A stretch of 64,000 nucleotides of DNA, taken from NCBI GenBank assembly GCA_030704615.1, contig CM060734.1:42054042-42118041 (forward strand). Direction: 5' to 3'. The position numbers and the translations under genes were made by a program. Positions 12,382-22,593 of the stretch are shown piece after piece. This stretch comes from Takakia lepidozioides. Its lineage: Eukaryota > Streptophyta > Takakiopsida > Takakiales > Takakiaceae. Within the stretch, counting starts at the first letter, position 1; every line of letters begins with the position of its first letter. Under the pieces are notes generated by a model, which saw nothing but the letters and a program-made list of their open reading frames with translations, made no database searches and was not told where the DNA came from.

Positions 12382-12895
12382 TTACCACATTCCCCAAGGC
12401 CTCCATACCACGCCCCTGTTGTGCACACCCTGCAAGCATCGTGTTCCACGTGATGAAAGATCGTTGAGGCATTCTGTTGAACACTTGGTGAGCATCCATG
12501 ATGCTCCCGCACATAACATACATGTTGACAAGGGTGTTGAGTAGAAAAATATTTGGCGTGCACTTTGAATAATGTGAGTGTGCACCTGCTTTCTAGCTTC
12601 AAGGCCTTTCATCTTGATGCACTTATGCAAGAGACAGACATACGTATCTGAATCTGCTGAAATGCCTCCTTGGTTTAAAGTCAGTAGAGCCTCTTTCACG
12701 CCGCCTGTCTCACAAAGCATCTTCACATGCCCATAAGTGCCAGAAGAGGCATTGTGGACTCCCTCTCTTGATCCTCTTCCAGAGGTTGTGGTCATGGTTG
12801 AGGTGCCTGACTTTATTAACTGTGCCGCTGCAGCTGCTGCCTTTGGCGATGCAACCATGCACCTCTTTGCATCTGGTAATCTGACAAGCATTCAC
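12382..12895 (-). pseudogene. PPR gene fragment
   Basis: The minus strand contains AAQLIKSGTSTMTT, HVKMLCETGGVKEALLTLNQ, GISADSDTYVCLLHKCIKMK and GLEARKQVHTHIIQS, the same N-terminal part as the neighbouring copies. It then loses frame: the continuation VCYVREHHGC... is the PPR helix VNMYVMCGSIMD read in another frame at 12308-12523. At least one frameshift therefore separates the N-terminal part from the repeats. Confidence 0.65.
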
Positions 12896-13206
12896 CTTGG
12901 TACAATTCCAGCTCTGAAGATGTCGCCATGTGGACCTCTTTCCCCTTTTCCAAAGCTGCCAGGGCAGTGTTCAGATTGACATTTGGTACAATTCCAGCTC
13001 TGATGATATCCCTATGCACCTCTTTGTCCTTCTCCAGGCCGGCTGCCAGGCTTGCACAAGCATTGCAAATGCACACAAACATTATGTGCTTCCCCCATCC
13101 TTTGCTCATAGGTCTCCAAAGCCTCCATCCCACGTCCCTGCCGTGCATACCCTACAAGCATCGCACTCCACGACACCATATCTCGTTCAGCCATAGTGTC
13201 GTACAC
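12816..13206 (-). pseudogene. PPR repeat fragment between copies
   Basis: Overlapping minus-strand frames carry VYDTMAERDMVSWSAMLVGY, ARQGRGMEALETYEQ and ALEKGKEVHMAT, typical P and L motifs of PLS proteins. Several frame changes occur within 400 bp. It links the 12.4-12.9 kb fragment to the 13.2-14.6 kb copy and looks like a product of unequal exchange. Confidence 0.55.
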
Positions 13207-13218
13207 TCCCTTTGCATC

Positions 13219-14605
13219 CTAGATGCACCCACATTTTGCATACATGTCCAACAGGGTATGGTTCAGAATGACATTTGGTACAATTCCAGCTCTGAAGATG
13301 TCGCCATGGACCTCTTTCCCCTTTTCCAGAGCTGCCAGGGCAGTGTTCATAATGGCATTTGGTACAATTCCAGCTTTGATGATACCCATGCACCTCTTTG
13401 CCTTTGTCCAGGGCTCAATGTACCCACATTTTGCATACATGCCCACCAGGATATGGTTCAGAATGACATTTGGTACAAATCCAGCTATGAAGATGTCGCC
13501 ATGGACCTCTTTCCCCTTTTCCAGAGCTGCCAGGGCAGTGTTCATAATGACATTTGGTACAATTCCAGCTTTGATCATACCCCATGCACCTCTTTGCCCT
13601 TGTCCAGGCTCGATGCATCCACATTTTGCATATATTTCCACCAGGGTATGGTTCAGAATGACATTTGGTACAATTCCAGCTCTGAAGATGTTGCCATGGA
13701 CCTCTTTCCCCTTTTCCAGAGCTGCTAGGGTAGTGTTCAGAATGACATTTGGTACAATTCCAGCTTTGATGATATCCCCATGCACCTCTTTGCCCTTGTC
13801 CAAGGCTGCCAGGCTTGCACAAGCATTGCAAATGCACACAAAGTGGCCGGGCTTCACCCCCTCCCCCATCATTTGATCATAGGTCTCTAAAGCATCCATC
13901 CCACGTCCCTGTTGTGCATATCCTGCAAGCATCGCACTCCACAACACTCGTTTAGCCATAGTGTCAAAAACTCCCTTTGCATCCTCAATGCATCCACATT
14001 TGGCATACATGTCCAGGTCAGGGCAGTGTTCAGAATGACATCTGGTGCAATTCCAGCTTTGACCGATGTCACCATGGACCTCGTTCCCCTTTTCCAGGTT
14101 TGCACACGCAGTGCAAACACATACAAACGCGATGTGGTTGGGCTTCACCCCTTCGCGCATCATTCGCTCACAGGTCTCCAAAGCATTCGTACCACGCCCA
14201 TGCTTGGTAATCCCGCCAACATTATATTCCACGTGATCAAAGATTGTTGAGGCATTCTGTGTTGAACACTTGGTGATCATCCATGATGCTCCCCTTAATA
14301 TACATGTTGACAAGGTTGTTGAGTAGAAAAATGTTCGGCGTGAATCCACTCTGGACAATGTGAGTGTGCACTTGCTTTCCAACTTCTAGGCCTTTCATCT
14401 TGATGCACTTATGCAAGAGACACACATACGTATCTACATTTGCTGAAATGCCTCTTTGGTTTAAAGTTTGTAGAGCCTCTTTCAGTCTGCCTGCCTCATA
14501 AAGCATCTTCACATGCCCATAAGTGCCAGAAGAGGCATTGTGGACTCCCTTGCTTGATCCTCTTCCAGAAGCTGTGGTCATGGTTGAGGTGCCTGATTTT
14601 ATCAA
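13219..14605 (-). pseudogene. PPR gene copy with in-frame tandem expansion
   Basis: The N-terminal part (14237-14605) has TSTMTTASGRGSSKG, HVKMLYEAGRLKEALQTL, YVCLLHKCIKMKGLEVGK and NLVNMYIKGS; the frame then changes near 14280. From 14382 down to 13219 a single frame stays open for 387 codons and contains PPR motifs including YAKCGCIEDAKGVFDTMAK, MLAGYAQQGRGMDALETYDQ and NACASLAALDKGKEVHGDII. After these, three nearly identical 195-bp units repeat the KAGIVPNVILN and LEKGKEVHGDIF helices. No E, E+ or DYW extension follows. The open frame across the repeats suggests recent expansion, not a working binder. Confidence 0.7.
13240..13840 (-). repeat. 195-bp tandem repeat within PPR coding sequence
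   Basis: The word GTTCAGAATGACATTTGGTA starts at 13261, 13456 and 13651, exactly 195 bp apart, which is 65 codons and so preserves the frame. Each unit holds two related half-units, one with GAAGATGTCGCCATGG and one with CAGCTTTGATSATA followed by CCCATGCACC, where S is G or C (one half-unit inserts C). The units lack the second half of a normal PLS set, the S and P motifs, so the repeat arose after an internal deletion. Confidence 0.9.
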
Positions 14606-14739
14606 CTGTGCCGCTACAGCTGCCGCTTCCAGCTAACCATCTACCCATGGAGGTTTCTTGTAGCCATCCTTCCACAGGGATCCATAGGTAATCTGGAGCT
14701 TGAAATCCGACCCTCTTGGATGAATATGGACCCACACTC

Positions 14740-14984
14740 TATCCCGCTCTTTCAGCTATCACTACCTCTGCACAAATCATGCATACATCCTTGCCTTGCT
14801 GCCAATGCGATCATCACACTCCACGACACCACATCTCGTTGAGCCACAGTCAAACACTACCTTTGCATCTTCAATGCGACCGCATTCGACATACATGTCC
14901 ACCAGGGCGGTGTTCAGTATGACAAACCCTACAATTCCAGCTTTCACGATGTCACCATGGACCTTCCATGTCACTTCCAGGTGG
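14740..14984 (-). pseudogene. PPR fragment at the LINE junction
   Basis: The minus strand reads VHGDIVKAG, then ILNTALVDMYVECGRIEDAK and VVFD, one L motif of a PPR protein. It is joined at about 14985 to degenerate LINE RT sequence and, toward lower coordinates, to repeat module A. It is a dead piece. Confidence 0.6.
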
Positions 14985-15132
14985 GGGCAATACATATTAA
15001 AATATGCAAGCCCCCAAGGCCAGATTTTGCTTGCATGTTCTTGTGAAACACACGTCAGCAAATGTGGCCCCGAATCACGGGTTGGATCCATAGTATGCAC
15101 TAGAGTACTCAGTAGTATTGTTCGTATAGATA
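14985..15132 (-). mobile_element. LINE RT fragment, left of the transposon
   Basis: Read on the minus strand from 15140, the sequence gives GNIYTNNTTEYSSAYYGSNP with a weaker continuation to about 14985. It continues the RT frame that is interrupted at 26.71 kb: the right-hand piece ends in DVVHLIG and this piece begins with the next RT residues. That continuity across the 9-bp duplication shows the DNA transposon landed in this LINE. The fragment stops where an ATTGCCCC-ACCT word meets PPR sequence. Confidence 0.65.
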
Positions 15133-15141
15133 TTGCCTATA
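15133..15141. repeat. 9-bp target site duplication, left
   Basis: TTGCCTATA, identical to 26705-26713. Nine bases is the usual duplication length for Mutator-like elements. Confidence 0.85.
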
Positions 15142-15162
15142 CAGGGATGCCTCGGCGTGAGC
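15142..15162. repeat. Left terminal inverted repeat
   Basis: Starts CAGGGATGCC and ends GGCGTGAGC. It pairs with 26684-26704, 15 of 21 positions. Directly inside lies a GCGTGAGCGC/GCGCTCACGC palindrome (around 15174-15200), then subterminal CCACGTCA words to about 15245. Confidence 0.7.
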
Positions 15163-15456
15163 CTGGTCACGTGAGCGCGTGAGCGCAACTGCGCTCACGC
15201 CACGTCACCTTGCGCAAATGCCACGTCACGGGGCTCACTCCACGTCTTCACAAGAGAAGGCCGCGTCACCACGCGCCCAGAAAGAAGTGGAGTGTATTCC
15301 CGCGGATTGGCACCCTTTACCGCATAAACAAGCTGGACGACATAATAAAAGGCATTGAATAAAGGATGGATGAATGTACAGCTGGATGATAAACTGATGG
15401 ATGAGTGTGAAAAATGAATGTAGATGGATGAATGAGGGATGGATAAGAGTAAAATG

Positions 15457-15715
15457 GATGAATGTATAATGGATGTTGAGCAATGACAAAAATTCATGAC
15501 AGGAAGATGCATGACCAAAACTTTTGACGAATGCACAACGTATATGAAATGAGTGTGGAAGGTTTGTGGGGTGGATTAAAGAGTACAGAGGATGAATGTA
15601 CAATGGATGTTGAACAAAGGAAAACATTCATGAATGGAGCACGCATGAATACACTGTAGATGAATGCACAATGGATATGAGAAGAGTCAGGGAGGTTTGT
15701 GAGATGGATTCAATT
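15457..15715. repeat. 134-bp tandem duplication and GATGAATG-rich DNA
   Basis: Two copies of a unit starting GATGAATGTAYAATGG (Y is C or T) begin at 15457 and 15591. The preceding 100 bp is also rich in GATGGATGAATG words. It lies between the left terminal repeat and the 3' end of the ParB/methylase gene, so it is probably subterminal transposon DNA. Minus-strand frames here are Ser/His/Ile-rich and not convincing genes. Confidence 0.7.
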
Positions 15716-18157
15716 TAAATGAAAGTTGATTCTGTGATTATAATTTGTTCTAAAGGAACAACTACGGTGGAGGAAGGGGATTCAACGTTTTCCAGATAGT
15801 ATGAAAATGAATATAAAAAGAATATAGTTCAGTCTGACTCAGAGTCAGTACAATGTATCCCCGCTTCCTCTGCATCTAAGTCTAAGTATTTTAGAACACC
15901 GGATCCACGCTGGATACACCTACAGCTGGGCAGTAAAAAGTCAGGGGATAGGGACTCGGCCGCGTGAAGTGCCATTGCTTCGGCATAAACAGGAAGCAGA
16001 AAATTGGAAAGGGGGCTGTCGAAAACAGACTCGCCAGAAATGACTGTATCTCCTGAAGATCCACCGCTGCCTTTCTTGAAAGACAGCCTGAAAAAGTTAT
16101 TACTGTAACTTTGATGTTATTGAGAAATTGAGTATGGCTCCCAAAGAGGGTTTAGCACTTACTCACATGAAAAGTCGTTGTCGACCTGCTTCTCTTCGGG
16201 ATCGTCATCATTTCGAATTTGAATCCGATCAGTCTGTGTGCCTGAAGTGGAGCCAGACAAAAAGGGGAGGAGCACTGTGTTATAGAGGTCAGAATCACCC
16301 TCCATGCCAAAAACGCTTCTTCCGCCTGCCTTGCATGCATGGTAAGTTGCTCCTGCACCACACAGGAGGACATGAACAGTTTGGTGGGGGGGATTTAAGC
16401 AGATGAAATTGTTGAAAGAAAACCAATTCGGAAGGGAAAGAACGAACCTGTGGACACAGAAAGATCGACCACCCGTGCAGAGCGGTGGCTGCATGACTCC
16501 AGCAGTATTTGCATGAACGCTGGGGACTTTTCCTTTGCACCTCTCCAGGGAGTGCCATCTGGTCTCTTCAGAGTCTGACTGGACTGCATGAAGTTGTACA
16601 AAATGTCATCGACATGGGGCTCATAGGGGGGGTTGACGAAACAACCCTGGTCAGAAATCTCAAAGTTGCGGATGGAGGATGGTGTCTTTGAGGTGCGAAT
16701 CCTCCGCAGGCAGATCGCCTTGAACATCCTCGTTTGCCAAAGATAGCAGGTTAGTGTGGTAAACACAATCTATAGTGGAAGTGTGTACATCGGCTATTCA
16801 GAATTCAGACACAAAAAAATCATTTTTATCACGAATCGGTGATGATCGTTGTCGATCATAACAGATTCTACTAGAGTGGAGCTGCAGAGAACATTGAAAC
16901 TCATCATGAAAGCACAAGCAGAAGGGAGACGACATACTAGCTGACCAGGGAAACCCCCTTTCACAAGGTAGAGGCTGTTTACACAATTCCATGTGCGCAA
17001 AACTTCAAACCCTGAAGACTTGAGGTATGATGCCAATGCCCGACGACTATCATTGTCACATGACTGAAAAAGTAGAAGCATCAGAGAAGAAGTTATTACA
17101 GAACCCGAACACCCAACTCCAGTAGTAGTCCTCGAATTTGTTCCAGCCTGGCGTCTTGCCCTTTGGAAGAACTTCTGGCACAGCCTGGCCATCCGGAATG
17201 TCGAGAATGACAATGTCGGCCGTATAAGTTTTCTGCACACCGCACACGAAGGTGGGACCTGTGCTCACCTGCAACAGACATGTTTTTTATAAGAACGAAA
17301 GCAAGAATGTTTTCAAAGAACAAGAGTGAAATACTGCCAACGAAACTTTCAGAGAAAAAGGAAAGAAACTGGAATTCTCACCAGATTGAGGAATGAGATT
17401 ATATTGTCCCAGGTAGGCGATGGCACCCCAGTGTATCCTCTCTTTCGACTCTGCATCATCGACAGCCAACCCTCATTAACAATTTTCATCTCTCCTGCCG
17501 AATCAGAACGGGAAGGGTGTGGCTTGGCATCAAACACGCACTGAACAGTGCGGGTATATCTTCCAGCAGTAAAGTCCTGCCCACTCTCCATCTCCTTTTC
17601 TTTCTCCTTCCCCTTGTCCTTTTCCTTCTCTTTGGACTTGTCTTTGTACTTTGGCTTTGCTAGTGAGATGGCTTGTCTTTTGGTTTGCGGCCCGCCTTCT
17701 TTCCCTTCTGCGGCGTTCCCTGATCATCAGGCTCCTTGGCAGCCAATGTTGCTATGTTTCGTTGGTACTCTTCGTCAGTCAAAGGCGCCAGCATCTCAGC
17801 GTTATTGTTCAAGTATTTCATATGCTGTTCTTGAAAGGTCGTGTGCTCCGGTGGGCAGTCAAGGTACCACCCACAGTCTCTGAAGTGAGAAGGACTCCAG
17901 TCCTTCAATATCCCTGCAGTATACATGGTTGGATCGTTTGCAGGGTCCGACCACATGTCAAGATAGTCTGGAATTCCGCTCAGGTGATTTCCTTCCATAA
18001 GCACATATTTCGTGTACCTAAAAAAAGGAGATAAATCCCAACCCACAAAAGCGCTCAGTGAGTAAGATGCAAGTAGAACAGAATGAAAAAAACATAGATT
18101 GAAATGGCTCTGAGAACTGCTCCAAGGACCTTTCAGGACCACACGAATACTCCAGAT

Positions 18158-18882
18158 GTGAATGTCGTCAACGCCATTCAAAACATTCCATTCAATGATA
18201 CTGTAAATACACCCTAATCCAGGTGAATGCAATCTATCGTTTTGGAATGACACAGACATAGAAGTGAATGTCGTCAACGACATTCACTAATCAAGCCTAA
18301 TTATTCCTCAAATGAAGCAAAATCACAGGATGGAAATCATAAACTCGAGTAAGGAACCCTCCAGGAAAACTCAATGCACATTCATAACGAACACATCACT
18401 GAGGACCTCACAACAACACTGTATGTGAATGGCGTCAACGCCATTCACAAAAATACCAACAAGGAACCAATTACTTAGCTCCCAATCCATGTAAATTCAA
18501 ATTGTCGCTGTTGAATAATACAGACACAGAAGTGAATGTCATCAACGACATTCACTTTGGATTTCTCATAACAGAGCTTATCAAGCCTCCAGATTCCTCG
18601 CAAGAGGCAAAAACAATGCAGAACAACTGAATGTCTGCATTGACATTCAGCAATATGAAGTGAGGAACCCTCACTGTAACCTCTATGGACATTACAAAAA
18701 TTTACATAACTCTGAGGACCTCTCAACAACTCCAGATGTGAGTGTCGTCAACGCCATCCAAGGACATTATCAATTCTAATCAGGGACACTATAATTACAC
18801 CCTTAGATCCTAACCAGGTGAATTCATATACTCGCTTAAGAATGACTCAGACAAAGAAGTGAACGTCGTCAACGACATTCAA
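18158..18882. repeat. Intronic palindrome array 1 (7 sites)
   Basis: Seven 24-bp near-palindromes start at 18158, 18264, 18425, 18532, 18627, 18738 and 18859. The half-site is GTGAATGKCGTY (K is G or T, Y is C or T), followed by its inverted complement; several sites differ from perfect symmetry only at the central base pair. They lie in one intron of the ParB/methylase gene. Part of the array is a tandem duplication of a roughly 270-330-bp unit (flanks of 18264, 18532 and 18859 resemble each other), so not all copies are independent. Confidence 0.85.
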
Positions 18883-20753
18883 TCTGGATCTATGATTGCA
18901 ATCCTTATGAAGCCACATTTTTTCCCAAAAAAAGCAGTAGAGTTTCAAGTATGACATTGCACCTGTACACAACTCGCATCATGGCCCACTCTCCTCCAAC
19001 CTGACTGTCAAAGTCGTTGGACCGTAAAATGTTACCATCTTTGGAGAACTCCCGGAAAAAACAGTATCTCTAGGTGAGACCTCTCCACTTCCTTATGTAT
19101 CCTCCAATGACATTTGGGGAGGGGAAACAATCGAAATGTTCAGGTCCTTCAAAGTCTGATCCAGCACAATGACGGTGCGCTTTTCGAGCTGCAAATAGTA
19201 TATTTGTCAGAATTGCAAATAAGATACTCATCACATACTTGAAGAGAAGAAAACGGCATGTTTGAATACACACCTGACTCCAAAATGTAGCCTTGTGGAG
19301 CCAGTTATCAAACACCAAATCACTGATTCCTTCCACCTTTGTGCTAGGCTGTATGGTGCTCTTTGGGAACTGATTCAAGTCCTTTACTGTCTGATCTGAG
19401 TTCCATATCTCCAGCCACCTTATTTTTGTTTGTGGGTCGACCATCGATATGGCCAGCCGGTGCAATTTCTCCTGCTGCATCTCCGGATGCACATGCTTGT
19501 CATAGTGTGTTTTGATCTGCTGAAGGAACTCAGGACCAAGTCCAGGATCTACTATTCTAAGCTGCTTTCCGAAGGCGGACATCAATTTGGTTCTTCGCAT
19601 TTCAAACTCCTTCTTTATTGCAGCTTCCACACCCTTTGATGTCCTTAGTTCCTCTGGTGTAGTGCGGTAATATTCGGATTTTCCCTTCTCAGCTGCCTCT
19701 GCCAGTTCTTGCTGCATTGATTCAAGTAGTGATTAGCTCCAAAGGGACTACAAACATGTATTCGAAAAATAAACAGAGTACAGACTCGGGCTTACCGCAT
19801 ACATGTACTCCAGAAACGCCTCTCGTGTCAAAGAATACCAAGTGCCTGCAGCTCTTCCTATTTCGCACTTCTTGATGATATTGGGTGGTAGTACTGTCCG
19901 AAAATCATCCAGCTTCATCAGACCAATCCTCTGAATTCGGAATAGTGTGTGAACCAAGCTTGTTGTCACATGCGATTTCTCTGTCGATCTGCAAAAACAT
20001 TGGAAACATTGCATTCCTTAACACTGTTTTTTGAGGATTAATAAGACACTACAGAGGGAATGAAATCTCCTGGATGACTTACTTGTTCACGTCGTGCATA
20101 GTTGTAAGAAGCCTAGCGATGTCGTTTCCAGGATCCAAAACCATTGCCTCCACAACAACATGCTTGTCTTTGTCTTTCGCATGGTGTTTCTGAATGTATC
20201 CCATCCATGCCAGCAATCGGTGGTTGCCGTCCCAGACGTAGAACATGTGGTTGCAGAATTGTTGGGTGTTCTTTCCCATCATGAGGCCCAGCTCGAACTC
20301 CTCATTGGCATCTTTCCAGCACTCATCCCAGTTATCACTGATCTCTGGAGACACTAATGTGCTTTTCCCATTTATATCCGTCAGTGACACATAAAAAACT
20401 TGTGCACCAAGTCTATATCCATGCACAAAATCACTCTCCAATTTTGTTATGTCATGGGAAAGAGGTGGACGCACAACAGGCATTGATATCATCCGGCACA
20501 GAGGGATGTCCAGACGCCCTCCAGATACGAGCATGTCCCTTATAACCTCCTGAGAGTTTACCTTCTGGAATGACATGAGTTCTTTCACCTTGTCAAGGTA
20601 GTGCACTTCAGATTCATCTGCTTCATCTGTATTCTCTGAGCTTTTTGTGGACTCGTCCCCATCTCCAGATCCTTTCCCCTCTGATCCTGTAGGCTTCGAC
20701 CTCACAGTTTTCTGCACGATGCCATTCAGTTCTGACTGAGTAATTTGCAAATA

Positions 20754-21378
20754 GTGAATGGCGGTAACGACCATCACTTTGTCTCAAAGAAACTCACTAT
20801 GAATGGTGTGAAACAATTCAGCACAATCTACACAAGCAAATCTGATACTGCCGTATTCAAAACAAAAGTGAGAGCGATAGCGAACGGCGTTAACGACAAT
20901 CACAAAAGATAATGACCTGCCGGATCGGTGTTGTGTAATGACATCTATGTGCAAGTGATTGGCGGCAACGACATTCAGTATAGTTTAGGGCGGACAGTAA
21001 GTACAGATTATTCAGATTGACTCCACTGTGATTACCGTCGCCAGCATGGGAAGAGGAAGGACTGCTTGAAAGGCAATCAGATGGACTGTATGGTCTGAAC
21101 AACGATGATTGACGGTATGCCGACCCTCACTCTCTCTTCAAACACATAGGTACATAAATCTCATGAGGAGAATCGAATGGCGTTAACGACGCTCGCAATT
21201 CAGTAGTTCCTGCTAAAGAAGGGAAGAGGAAGGACTCATTGAAAGGCAATCAGACAGACTGTATGATCTGAACAACAGTGAATGACTGTACCGATAGTCA
21301 CCCACTCATTGTGCGGTAAACCCTTAGCAGAGGAGTAGAAAGCAAATCACCTTTGTGATGGTCGGTAGCGACAGTCCC
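20754..21378. repeat. Intronic palindrome array 2 (6-8 sites)
   Basis: The same palindrome recurs in the first intron, starting at 20754, 20880, 20955, 21173, 21278 and 21355, with two weaker versions near 21028 and 21105. The 20880 and 21173 copies have the perfectly symmetric centre GGCGTTAACG. Start-to-start spacing is mostly 68-77 bp or somewhat above 100 bp. Flanking sequence differs from array 1 but is itself partly tandem: AGAGGAAGGACT and GAAAGGCAATCAGA recur about 170 bp apart. The common factor between arrays is the palindrome. Confidence 0.8.
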
Positions 21379-21745
21379 TGTCTGGGACATTCCACTCAAA
21401 TCTCTACGCATATCTTCAACAATGAAATGTAAGTTAGATAAAACTTACTGGCGCCTTCTTAGGTTTTGAAATTGGATCCCCTTCTGCAGCTTTTCTCTTC
21501 CCTCTCACATCTGCTGGAATTTCTGTCTGCTCTAGGGTTTCTCGACCTTCTCCCGGTTCCGCGTTCCGCGTGCTTCCACCTCCTTCAGTGTCCCTGCGAA
21601 TCATCTCTGCCTCCACAGACTGGCGCACTCTTATCGCCGACTGTGTCACAGCCGCTGCCTCAGTCTCCGTCTGCTCTTCTGAATCAGTCTCCGTGTTCAC
21701 CTGCTGCCTTGGCCCTGTGTTCTCCAACAAACGACGCCTCGTCAT

Positions 21746-22593
21746 TTGCTCTGCCTCTCTCTCTAAAGGAAGTAAAATAAAGAGACTTTCTTCTCTTTCG
21801 TATTGTAGAAGGAACCCTCTCCAGCTTGACTACCACTCTCTCTCTAAGCGCGAAAAGTAGAAAAACGCAGTGACTCCCGATTTCTTGCGGGATTGCCTGC
21901 GTTCTTGCGTGTCTCTAGAAGCATCGGATTCCCTCTCGCGTGACCGTTACACATAGTCGTTCCCTTATTAGTGCACATGCCAGCATTTGGTGTACAGCTG
22001 CTCGTATTCAGTCATGGATGTCTGACGTGTGTCGCCCAAAATAAACGGCGTGTTCTTTATTAGAACGGTTTCAATATTTAAAAATAACAGCGAATCCCAG
22101 AAATCTTGGCGCACAGTCTTACACAAATAAATGTAAATGAACGAGAGTTTGATGACAAATCTTGGAATATCATACACGGTCATCCTTGTTAGCCAAACCC
22201 CACATTCGTTTCACATTTGGAACTTTCCAGGTGCGCATGATCATTGGTAGTAGTATAAAGATACATTTACTTAATTTGCAATCCCATCCTCAGATCCTGT
22301 GGCATGCTTCCAGGAAGTCGGCTTTGTTATTGGGTTTATTGATGAGGTTTTGGTTAACGGTTTAACAGCTGCCGACACTGCTCCTAGGGATACTCTGACC
22401 ACTGGGCCCACATGAAAAGTAATTAAAATGGACGGCTGCATATCTGGAAAGAATAACATAATATGCACAGTCGTTGTCTGAGCTTCCTCCGCCATATTCT
22501 CTGCTCATTCTTCAACTGTGTTCTGGAGACATCAGTAAACCGATTTACACTAGATCTGCGATAGCAAGGTACAAACGTACGCGAGGAAGGAAG
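21746..22593. promoter_or_regulatory. Divergent promoter region of the two transposon genes
   Basis: The 848 bp between the two start codons must hold the promoters of both genes, because they diverge from here. I see a TTTAAAAATA word near 22077 but no certain TATA box for either gene. The palindrome of the intronic arrays is not obvious here. Confidence 0.5.

Larger units (their letters stand above)
15829..21745 (-). pseudogene. ParB-like / DNA methyltransferase-like fusion gene
   Basis: Spliced minus-strand gene of about ten exons with good GT-AG borders, from ATG 21745 to TGA 15829. Exon 1 (to about 21451) is charged and disordered (MTRRRLLENTG). Exon 2 (20083-20735) is acidic, then holds the ParB-like core ending VWDGNHRLLAWMG. 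Exons 3-5 (19796-19989, about 19275-19707, then to about 18960) are helical and include EKRTVIVLDQTL. Exon 6 (to 18018 and below) has MEGNHLSGIPDYLDMW, an AGRKPKDK basic patch and a Lys/Glu-rich linker. C-terminal exons carry ADIVILDIPDG, CFVNPPYEPHVDD and, across one intron, VVDLSVSTGATYHACKAG then RSVFGMEGD, a good match to methyltransferase motif I in a permuted N6/N4 enzyme. The last exon is acidic. ParB-like domains joined to such methylases are known in phages and bacteria; introns exclude simple bacterial contamination. Breaks: a frameshift plus TAG near 19070 and a frame change near 17680, so this copy is probably inactive. Confidence 0.55.

Noticed and set aside
15195-15627. Minus-strand frames with Ile/His/Ser-rich sequence
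   Set aside because: They are translations of GATGAATG-rich tandem DNA and show no domain.
15829-21745. Bacterial or phage contamination as the source of the ParB/methylase gene
   Set aside because: The coding blocks are separated by introns with GT-AG borders, and the gene lies inside a transposon flanked by plant LINE sequence.
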